NCBI GenBank assembly: GCA_029204225.1
Contig: CM055098.1
Coordinates: 25,461,473 to 25,525,472, forward strand
Direction of reading: 5' to 3'
Source: Diphasiastrum complanatum
Lineage: Eukaryota > Streptophyta > Lycopodiopsida > Lycopodiales > Lycopodiaceae
DNA: 64,000 nt
Positions 39,801-51,800 of the stretch are shown here, in pieces. The position numbers and the translations under genes are program-made. Positions within the stretch are counted from its first letter, which is position 1. The number at the start of each line of letters is the position of its first letter. The notes under the pieces were generated by a model that had not been told where the DNA came from, searched no databases, and saw nothing but the letters and a program-made list of their open reading frames with translations.

Positions 39801-42800
39801 AGACTCACGGGCTGCCTGAAAGGCCTTACGTCTCTCCTCTACCTGGATATATGTGAGGTCGTCGTCCATATAGATAGTGGTACCACGTAGCTTAGCTCTG
39901 CACCGCAAAGCATCTCGGCGGCTCTCAAGGGAGGTGAAACGAATAATGAGTGTGGTTGCATCTCTAGTGGTCCTCCATGCAATGTCCAACCCCTCTGTCC
40001 TGTGCCCAAGAGTGATGTCGAGAAAGCGTTTAGCTTCAGCCAATGCATCCTGTGTATCTAGAACTCCACGAACTCTAATATTGTTGTCTTTTTGGTCTCG
40101 AGATTTCTTTTCCGAGATGGTGGCTGAGATAATTGAGGAGATGGGAGCGCTGGGTTTGGTGCCCTTTTTCAAAACTGATGCCCAGGAAAGGGCCTCTTCG
40201 TGTTGCTTCTCAATCTTGGTTTCTAGCTCCCATAGCATGTTGGTGGTGGATTCCGAAGCTGCAGCCTGTTTGATTCCGATGGATTGAGGGATCAGCGAGG
40301 GGGTGAGGTGAGGGATCAGGGAGGGGGTGAGGTGAGGGGGCAGCGAGAGGGGGCGTTGGGGTGGCAGCGAGAGGGTGGATGAGTGCAGGGGTCAGCGAGG
40401 AGGATACCACCTTCATGTAAGCTCAATATCAATTAACTTACATGAAATACGGGATGAGCCATGGATTTGCCTTAAGATTCAAGTTCACAAGCTCAAGACC
40501 CAATTTTATTTACGATCCGAAACGATCCACAATGTCTAGTAGACAAATTATTATGTTTGTCGATGTGCAATACACTACAATCTTTTGGCAATCTAAGATA
40601 AACCTACTAATCAACCTCCAAATCTCTTACAGATCTTTTCAGATTAGCATAATGCTTGGCTCAGTTTTGAGCAGTAGGAATACTCTCTTGGACTTGGATG
40701 TTGAAGGGTCCTCTGCTGCTGCTGCTTCCTTGACGCTACTACAGTAAAATCTTAGGCCTTTGCAATCCGGATCACTTTGTCAAAATTCTGAAGCACATTC
40801 CTTCGACACTCGCTGTGATAGTCAGCTAGTAATGCCAAAATGCATTGCCACATGCTAACTTCAGATAAAATGAAGGAATTTTAGTAAGCATGTCAATGAA
40901 TTCCTGGATATATGTATCCAGGCCCTTACTACCCATTTTGCAGTTAATGAACTTCTGATCATCAATTATCAATAAAGACTTTCTAAAAACTCCCATAAAC
41001 TCTTCCCACGTGGTTGGCTTTGGGGCCAAGTCTCGCCACCATGAGGATGCCTTATCCCTAAGAAACAAAACTATAGCTTCTATTCTCTGTTATGGAGATT
41101 AAAGTAATCATTCCACTTCGTTAATCAATCTTCTACAACTTCATGCTTTTCCCCAATAGCGCTTTCATTTGCTGCAACATTACTTTCATCTGCTGATCTC
41201 TGAGAAGATTCCAATTATCTCGTTAAGCGCTACGCTTAACTGTTGACAAATCTGAAGGTACATGGGCATAGCTTGAGTGGCTACACCACTAAATCTTGTT
41301 GGACTGTTATCAGTCATCTTTGGCTACCTAATGACAGGAAATGGTTTATGTTCAATTGAAAAATATGTCTAGCCCATCAATTTCAAATTCGAGTTGTGAT
41401 TTACTAGCAACAGAAATTCCCTAAGCATTCAAGTAAGAACAATTCGCTACTGAAGCGATTCTAAGTAATCAGAACCTTCAAAATACGTCTAAGGCATTAT
41501 GGACCAATAAATATAGCAAATCAGCAAATTGCTTAAAAAAAATCGACTTTCTGTAACAAAATTGATAGCTTGTTAGAAACGAAATCAAATTACAGTCTAC
41601 TGGGTCAGTTCTTTCACTACTAATAATGGACTCGATTGTGTCAGAGACTTTAATAATGCACTAGAAATGAAATAAATTCAATTCCCCAAATCAGTTCAGT
41701 TTTAACAAAAATTCACACTATACAAAAATTAAAACAATTTCTGTTTTACCATCATAGAATCAGTATCATTACCATACAAAGCCCATAGCCACTTGAAACC
41801 ACTATAGACCACTCATGCAAGATTTCAGAAACACAAAACAGGTGTTTTCAAGTCCCCACAGAAGATTTCGCACCCACACAGACAGCCACATATATCAGTG
41901 TTTTGCTAAAAAGAAATCTGTAAGATTGCCAAAAACTGTCAAAACTTCGAATGCACATAACTTTGTCATTTCTCAACCAATCACATCATAAAGCTTGCTT
42001 GAGGGCACATTTATTGCAGCAAGATGACTGCCACATCTACATGGACAGTACTATCCACACGTGTGAGCAAACAAAGAACAAAAAATAGTCTACGGGTGCA
42101 CTTCAAGCATGATAAAGGCATAAAAAACCACTGTAACTTCATGCATGATCCATATGTGACATCAACAATGGTGAGTAGGCATCAAAAACGGCTCAACAAA
42201 GCTGCTAATCAGATCAATAGGCTCTCATTCCACCAGAAACGAGCAAAAAATATTTTCTTACCTTTTTTGGTTGCCAACAGGTCCTGAACTCTGTAGCTTT
42301 GTGCACCCGCTATCGGAACACATATAGGCTCTGACATATGATTAGAAAACAAATAACACAACCTATCACCAGGACCTGAGCACTCCGAGCAAGAGGATTT
42401 GACCCCCAGGATGCAATCAAGTCATCCAAAACAAGCCCAAAATTCTGATTTTTCAAAGGTTTCAACCTCCAAACGACTTCTATAGCCAAATACTGATGGA
42501 TACAGCTCATAGAAAGCTTCAATATTGTCTTAATTAGTCTGAGCAAGGATGCTCAAATGTCAGAACGCCAACATATAGCCAATTTCATGAAGAAATGACC
42601 AAAAACCATGCTTTTTTCTCAAAAAACGACAGTTTTCCACATGTTCTGATGCTTTACTAAGACATGTAACTGTGCTACTGTCTTTCCAACATAAATTTGA
42701 CGTCCTTACAGCAATTTCAACGTTGATCTACATGTTGATGTATAGATATCAACCTAGATCACCATGGATGGTGGAACTTAAGAATCTCAAGGTGAAAGTG

Positions 42801-45800
42801 GCCTTTGCTTTTTGGCAAGATCAACAGGTATCTTTGCAAAAGAGAGCATACAAAGGTCAAAGAAACAAGCTCACTACCATGCTAATCAAAAAAGATCACC
42901 GAGATCTCTTAAGGAAGATATGATGGTTTACTTAAGAGTTCCTCAAAACTCACAAATTTTGATAATAGGAAAGATTCATAAGTTGTCTCCAAGGTATTGT
43001 GGATCTTACGAGATAACCAAGAAGATAAGTGAGATACCGCTTGGAACTAGAGTTCATCCCATCTTTCATGAGAGTAGGTTAAGAGAGAAGCCGGGTGAAT
43101 GGGGCAACTTGGTCTCAGATAATGAGATAGTACAGCTGGAAGGACAGCTGGAAGGAGACATCTAGCATTGTTCCATATGAACCTGAGGTGATTCTGGATC
43201 GGAGAGATCAGAATTTTAAGGATAGAACAATTTTTAAACTCATGTTCATATGGAGAGCTAGATTGGAGAATGACAACAATTGGGAGACTGTTAAATCCTT
43301 CAAGAAAACATTTCCAACTTTTATGACTCAAAGTTTTCTTGCTGAAGGGGGAGAGAATGTTTTGTCCCCGATTGCACATAATTGGACTAGTCCTGGGTTA
43401 AGAGCAGGGTTACAGGCAGTCCAACAAGCTAGTAAGGACCGGCCTTAGTTCACTTACCATTAGGTATCAATGCCCTTACTAACATTGGCTCTTGGCTATA
43501 TATAGATGCATGGTTTTGAGAGAGAGAGAGAATTAGAATTAGAATTAGAATTATATTAATGTCTATCAAGCGCCCATGGGCACATAAGACAAATAAAAAG
43601 TACATCAGAAAGGAGCAGTGTCCACGTAGGACTTATTCCTATAAGCTAAACCAGATAAAAAAAACAGTAACAAAATCAAAGCTTAACCTCCTGCTCTGTC
43701 GAGGGTACAATAGCAGTAGCTTAACCACCAGCTACGCAGAGGGAAAGAGAAGATAACTAGCTAAGTGGACACAAAAAACTGTGTGATATGGTGAGAAGCA
43801 GGTGCTGGCCTCTGGTGAAGAGCCCTGGGTCTGGAGGAGCAAGGAGGACGCTAGAGCTTCGGCGATCGTACTTGAATGTCTATCTCATTGTCTAAAGTCT
43901 CATCTCTATCTCTCTTCTGGAAAAAGGGCATAATGTGTGACTGGCTATGATCCACATCAGAAGCATCCGATAAAAGAGAAGATATAAGAGTAAACATCTC
44001 TCGTAGAAGCAAACCAACACATCTCGCATCTGAGTAGGCAAGGAAAGAACCAAGCGTCAGTGGAGTATCTTTGTATAAGCAATGGTATCTGCCTTTGATC
44101 TCATAGTAGGCTGGACATCTGAAAATGAAGTGGAACTCATCCTCAATCTCCTATAAAGAGCAGCACTGACAAATCCATAGTGGCCGAGGTGTGTCTGTGT
44201 ATCTGCCTGTCTCAATAGCAAGCTGATGAGAAGAGACCCTAAGCTAACCGATACAGAAGCGTAGGCCGAAAGATAACGTCTGAGATAAATAACCCGGAGA
44301 GGATCTGCACACGTGAAATATCACTCCAAGTATCACTTGATAAGCCTAGACACCACGTCTCCAATGACTATAGAGCAACCGGAGAGAGAGTAGCAGAAAA
44401 TAGGCGACATCGCGTATCACGTAGTACATAGAGGAAAACCTCTCCATCTGGACAAGAGCAGAGTGCCCCTTGAGGAGCCTAGTCAATGCAGCCGGTCTAA
44501 AAGTGAGCAATGGACCAGTAAAAAGGACACCCAGGTATGCATAAGAGGCTACTATCTCCAGTGGCTGTCCATCATAGTAGAACACCGTGCCTCTCATATG
44601 CTGCCGATTGGTGTTAAACACCATGACCTTAGTCTTACCAGTGTTCACCATCAAAACCCATGTCTGACAGTTACGAATAGAGCGTTGATCTAGAGCTAAG
44701 TTATGAAAGCATCACATAAGCAAGACTTAAGCTATGAAAGCAGCACATAAGCAAGACTTAACCCTAGAAAGCAGGAAAGAGAGAGATTAAGGAGACTAAA
44801 GAGAGAGATCAATATCATCAGCTGAATAACAAATGACACAGTTTCCCTACTTATAGCCAAGAGGAAGCCCTAAAAGGAAGCTTCCGGTGGCTAGGGCCCA
44901 ACTGGGAGGGAAAATAGTGCGCCCTCCAAGAAGGCCCCCACTCTCCAGTAATATGTCCAAATGGCCTAATAATGAGTAATAAGGCCAAAGGCCAACCATA
45001 TAGTCTAAGTGTCACTAATGAATAAAAAAGGGCCCAAGGCCTGCTTATGCATAAAGTAAAGTAAATGTAAATGGACATGGCGAATGTAATGAGCTGAGTC
45101 CATAACTCTCCCTGGCACAAAAAAAAATAGACCCAACTGCCGAAAAGAAACTGGATCAAATAGCAGCAAGCCCTGGTGCATCAACAGCTAGAACAACATC
45201 TGATGTAGAGGAATCAACAAGTGCAGCAAGAGCACGAGCCTGATCCGCAAGTGATGGTGTATGATAAAAGACATCAATAGGCTCCCATGTGGCCTCCTCA
45301 ATAGGATGACCATCCCACTGGACCAAAAACTAAATCTGTCGGCGGCGTCGACTATGGTATAGATGAACCTATAATATAGCAGCAGGTAAAAATGGAAATA
45401 ACTCTGGAGCAGTAGGAAACTCAGCATCACAAGGAGCGTCATCCTCAATAGCAGCACGTAATAAACTGACATGGAATACATCACAGGCGCGTGCGGAAGC
45501 AGGAAGCTGTAAGCGATATGTAACTGGACTAAGAACCTCGAAAATGCGATAAGGCCCATAATAACGTGGTGCAAGCTTCTCAGTAGAAGCATGGCCCTGG
45601 ACAAAATGATGACGTGCAAATCGTAGGCGTAGATAAACCATATCTCCAAGCTGAAATTCAACATGGCGGCGGTGACGATCAACTGAGGTCTGATAACGCT
45701 GTTGAACATGCTGTAAATGAGAACTAGCTCGGGTAATAAGCTCTCGAGCACCTAATAGAAAAGATACAAGTGTGACAGATGTATCCTCAGAAGGGAGAGG

Positions 45801-48800
45801 AAAGCCGGGTAAAAGAGGTGCATAGCCATGAGATAAGAAAAATGGTGAGACACATGTGCTGGTACTAACAGAGCTATTATAGCTATACTCTGCTAAACAT
45901 AAATGCTGATCCCAATCCTTCCCAGAAGGAGTAACAAAATGGCGTAAATAATCCTCAAGGATCCTGTTAAGGACCTCAAACTGCCCATCAGAAGTAGAAT
46001 GATCAAGCAGCAACCAGGAATGCCAAGGTATCCGTAATGCCCAAGATAGTAGAGGATCAGCCCAAAAGATAGGGACATCATACCAAGGTATCCAAAAAGC
46101 CCGAGAAGGTAGAACTGCATCAGCAACAAGAAGCCAATAAGGAAATGGAAAAGAGATGGACACTCATCGCGAATAGCCGCATCATACACGTAACCATCAA
46201 CCATGTGTGCAAACGCAAACTCAGTGCCCCAAGAAAAGATAGCAGCATTGGAAGACCAGCACCAAGGAGTAGGAACATATGCAGGATGACAGGCACACTG
46301 TAATAGCATGGAAAAGCAAGCGATATGCCAGGAAACATGGATCATAAAGAGATCATCCTGACAAAGGATAGCTAAAATGGAGAAACGTGCACCAGCATGG
46401 TCAAAAGCCCAAGGTATCCATAAGGCCCATGAATGAGAAGTAGCTATGGCACATGGTACGTTCAAGGCCCCTATCACGAGAAGAGCAGCATGCCAAAAGC
46501 TCCAGAAGGTCCAAGAAATCAATGCATCATCTAAAAAAGCATGATGCATAAAAACAATAGCAACAAATCTAGAAATAGTAGAGGCCTCAACTGAAAAACT
46601 GTAGCCAAAAAACTCATCCAGAAAGACCTCATATCGACATACCAATCCATCATAGGATACACCAAAAACGGATGGAGAATCGGATGACCCATCGGAATTG
46701 GCCGCAAGTGTAATCCCAAAGTACACACCAGGCGCACAAGTGAGGAATAGAAGAAATGCACTGGAACGCGGAACAGGATCCCCAACATCAGTAGCAAGCA
46801 GCGGATCAATATCCACGTGTAGTTGGGGATGAGTATCTACTGAAGTATATGGCGGCAACATCCCCACAAACTATCCAAGAGAGGAGAAGGAACTCTCTCA
46901 AGGTACTCTGATGGTCTCGGAAAACCACAACAAAGTGGCAACTCAGCATCAGAGACCAAGCGATATGGAGCAACCTGAAATGACGGGGAATTTGAAGATC
47001 ACCTGGACAAACAATAGCTGGACAGGAGGCAATAACCCAAGCCATCAGGATATGCCAAGCCTGACAATGAGCAACAATTCAAGGAACAGATAGAGAGCCA
47101 CATGCATAATCATAGAGATATCCGCACCATAGGCGATCAATAATATGGAAAAACCAGCACCAATCAACAGGTCCAAATGGAAACCAAGCTATACGTAATA
47201 ACCAGGAATGCCATATATCCACAGCATCGGCATGGACTGAAGCAAACCTATATGTAGAAACACAAGGAGACTGAAGGATGCCCGTATACTCATCTAGAAA
47301 GATCCCAGCATATAAATACCCTAGATAAGTAATAGTGACCATTTGGCAAATATCCTAGGATGGAAAATGTGTAACGATAAGGGCCAAAGGCGTTGGCGAA
47401 CAGTAATGATGCTCTTAATCAGAGCTTTCATCTAATACCCATATTGCCCAAAAAAAACCAAAAAAGAAAACGTTTCTGGAATTTTTTTGAAATTTTCAGA
47501 AACCCGTTTCTGAACCGCGTTTCAGAAACGTTGTGCATCTAAGGTTAGAAATAATAAATGATAATGTTAGTTTCCCATAGGTTACTTTGACCCAAAAGGT
47601 TGAGACTTGTGTAACCATAGGGTAGGTTTATTATTTAGACCATGTTAAGATAGTTTTAGTTAAGTTGGACCCAATTTTGGTCTACTGGTAACTCGTGGGT
47701 CCAAGTAAAGTCTAATTATGTTAAAGGGACCCTATCTTGACCTTTGGGAGTGCCCTATAATTAGTGGTGGGTTTTGAAAGGTTCTAGAACTTAGAGTTTG
47801 GAAGAGTCTAGGCCTTTGGAAGGCCTATTTATATGTACTCATTCTTCATTTGTAATTCATTCCCTTTCAAGCATTGCTACTACTTTCTCTCTCCTTGAGG
47901 GCGCCTAACCCTCTCCCTCTTCTTCTTCTTCTTCTTGTATATGGAGATTGAAATAACCTGACTTGAACAGATAAAATGAAATCAAACCTTTAAAATAGGA
48001 ACTGTGTAGAATGCATGTTGTTGCCTTCCAGGTATTTCAAGCTCAAGTAACAGCCCTTGCAGCTACATGACGCACAGATGCCACAGTTCCAACAGAAAAG
48101 GGAACAATTATAAATCAGCAGGCACAGAAAAATTCCTAAGCTCAAATCATTTTTCTCATTTAACCATAGAAAGTTTACCCATGCATGAATTAAGGAGGAA
48201 ATTTTACGCAGCAAAGAAACTGTTCGAACGCAGATTTTAAGCAACTATATCAAATGGACTTGAGAACATAGTCAAAAATGCTAGGGTTCACAACAATACA
48301 TGAAAATCAAAGCATCATCCTAAGTTTTTATTGAAGCAACATACTAAAACAAACATGTGCAACAATTCAACAATAGCAAAGTTTTCTTGACAGTTGTATT
48401 AATACAGAGGCTCAGTTTGTTTAATGTATCAACATAGTAAAGTGATTCGTCACTGAATACACCCGGAATCGATACAGAAAGACAATCGCTCACATCCAAA
48501 AAATGTGTAGCAGGTAACTCTTACTGGTTCTTTAAGTAGAGGAAGAAGGTCAGGTGCAGCTCCAGTTTGACAAAGAATCACAGCAAGCAGATTGGGGGCA
48601 TGGGGGTGAAGTGTCAAATGTCGTAGTTGGCGGCACAAAGAATCAATAATATGATCTGCATTTGCTGCTACTAAACTCTTCACCTGAAACAAAATCAAAA
48701 TGCACTCAAAATATGCATCATCATAACGCTTGAAACTTCCAAGCTGCATTTTCATTTTGAAAGAGCTAACCGAATCATAGCCACAGCGTCTGCAGATAGC

Positions 48801-51800
48801 TCGCAAAGCCAGAGTTGCTGCATGAGCTACAGAGTTATTTGGACATCCTAGTTTCTCAAGAAGTGGATAAAGTACTAATCCCAAAAGGCCACAGTCCTCA
48901 AAGCTTTTTCCAAGAGATATAGCACAAACACCTACACCTTCCACAAGCACCTGTTATGGAGGAAAACAAACTTGTGAGAAAATCGTTGAATGGCAGACAC
49001 AAACTTTAACTGTTCGCACAAAAATTGGTTGCTGACTGCTCATGATTGTCACAACAGAATTTAATGCCAAATGGAAAGATAAATAAACCATACAGTTTGC
49101 TTTGGAATGGTCTTTTTTATCAAGTCATGAAGTGCATATTATTGAATTGAAACATGAAGGCAGATTAACAACACAACAGAAAAGCAACACCTGGCATAAA
49201 CAAAAATCACCTTACCTGCTGAAGAACGGCGTTATCTAACAGAAAATGATGAAAATCAATTTCGTCCACATACATGTCCTCAGAAAATATATTCATCAAG
49301 TTTAAAGGAAGATCCCAGAGCTCAGATGTCATGTAGTCGTGAAGAATCTCACTGACGAGGTCCAAAAGGTGACTACTCCGTTCTGCCTTGCAAGCTTGTT
49401 CCCAGTTATGGTATGAAGAACTAAAATCTTCAAATCTTGAACTAATATCGTCAGCAACATCCTCTTCAAGGGAAACAGGCTGCACAGATAAGTCTTTTTT
49501 ATAATCTTTGTCGTGTTTTGCACTCGTGAAGATCTGGGGTAGTTTTTGTAACCAGACACCTGAAGCTCCGTAAATTAGCTCGTTAAGCACACATGCAATG
49601 GTAGCTGCATAGCGTTGTACTTGTCCATTCCTGTATCGGGGCTGCAAGATGGATTCATCCTCTTTGAATGATTGATGCCCTAATTCTACTGCGGCATGTT
49701 GCATGTTGATCAGAAGTGGCTCCACAAGACCTTTCAGGGATGCAGAATTTTGACAACCTGTACAAAATGACATACACATCTTTGGCATAAACTCTGGGAA
49801 TCAGATTGATTTGAGCTATCAAATAACAGGAAAAATGATAAGATCTTTTCTGACAACAACATCTAAATCACTTCCCTAAACTAGAAGCCACTTTGATCTA
49901 CTACTGAAGGTTGGAAAGTATCATACCAACAGATGTTGCTATGCCAGCAAGCCTGATAATAAGTGCCAAGATGTCATACAGCTTACTTTTTCCGCTTTGA
50001 AACAGCCAAGGTGGTACTCGTGGCAGCTGATCGGATGCTACTTCTTCAACAATCTCACCGTTAAGCTGTTTTGTCTGAAGATCTAGATCCAGATCAGTGA
50101 TCTGCCGACCAACATTTGACTGTTTGTCATGTCTCCTTGACACTCTCGTCAACTCCTTGGTAGAATCCTCATCATGGATAACATTGTAAAGCTCACTCAC
50201 TTCCAAAACCACAGATTTTAAAGGACCATTAAAAGCTGAACTGAAGCCCAAACACTGTGTCAGGACACTAAGAAAATGACTCGTTGTAGCCTGCACACAT
50301 GCAAACATGGTAAATAGCATAACTGCAAGTACCTTCAATATCCTATGCTCAGCTCCCATTATGAGTAGCTTTCCGAATAGATGTTAACTGGCATGCTTTG
50401 CTATGTTTGAACTATGAGAAAATGAGTTGCAGCCTTCACATGTAAGACAAAAAAGGGAGGGGGAGGGGGGAAGGGATGTCAAAACGTGGAAAAAAGTGCG
50501 GCGCATTAGGATCAAGATTCAAATCTAGAACAGATTTGAGAGCAGAAGAATGGAGCTAAGGTGAGACCAGCTGGTTTCAGTAACCAGATTATGGATCATA
50601 AACTACAGGTCTGAAAACCCATAGGACTCTCTATAGCCCTAATATCTTATCTATCATTACCATTCACAAAATCCTTTCAATAAAAAACTAATATGCTGAA
50701 ATTTGATGTTGCAGCTGAAAATGTCAAAAAGTGATGTTACAAAATGCAAACGTTGATGCCACAAAAGAAAAAGTTGATGCTGCAAAATGAAGATGCTGAT
50801 GTGATAAACTAAGATGCTGAGGCACCAAAATTACAAATGTCATAGGATAGCTATTGTATCACAGAGCGAATCAAGCTGGTTTCGAAGCATAGCCTTCCAA
50901 GTTGTGTTACAGAACAACATTGTCGCATGGAGACATCATTGAAATTATCATTGGCCAACCAATGTCATTAGAAAAATGCAGAAGGATGTTTGATGGTGTT
51001 GGTCAAACCAAACCCAACCTATAATGGAAGAGGTCTGACATTGTGACCACATAATCTGTAAGAAACACATGATGGTGTCAAAGTCTGCCTCTATCTCAAT
51101 CACCTAATAATCCAAAAAGGTAATCACATCCTCGAGGGAGGAGGAAGGCATCTCAGTGGTAATAGAAAATTATAGCCATGATGTCCAACATGGAAACTAC
51201 AAGATACTACGCCCAAAAAGTAGAACCAGCAATAATATGTATGGAGATGACCCAAAACCATGATCTATAAGGACACAAATAGAATGTCATTTAGAAATAT
51301 TTATGCAACAAATTTCAAAACTTGTAAAGCGCTAAAGACCATGTCATACACTTGTCTACACATGAAACAGATTTTTGAAAAATTACAAAATTTTGAAAGT
51401 TGAAAACGCCCACCATAACTAAAGTGAATGGGCAATGTCCATTATACTTAGCATAAATTTATTCACATAGCAGTTATTATTTTTGAGACCAGTGGTTATT
51501 TTCACTCACAGAACAGATTGGGCCTCTAGAGGAGTGCAGTGATTTTGAAAGGCCTTTCTTTGGCACGTCCTTTTCAAATCAGGGACTTGTTCCTAATCTA
51601 AGTAGGATATTATGATTGAAAAGTAGAGAAATTCATTTAGTAGCTTACAATTTGGTTTCTTTCTATGTTCTTTTTAGGCAAGATTGCACTCAAATGATTC
51701 AAACGTATCAATCGTCCATGTTTGAATGAAAGTTCCAAACGTTTGAAACGATATTAATTTAGTATTTAGTTGTGGAAGATGTTATTTGCTTCATTTTTTA

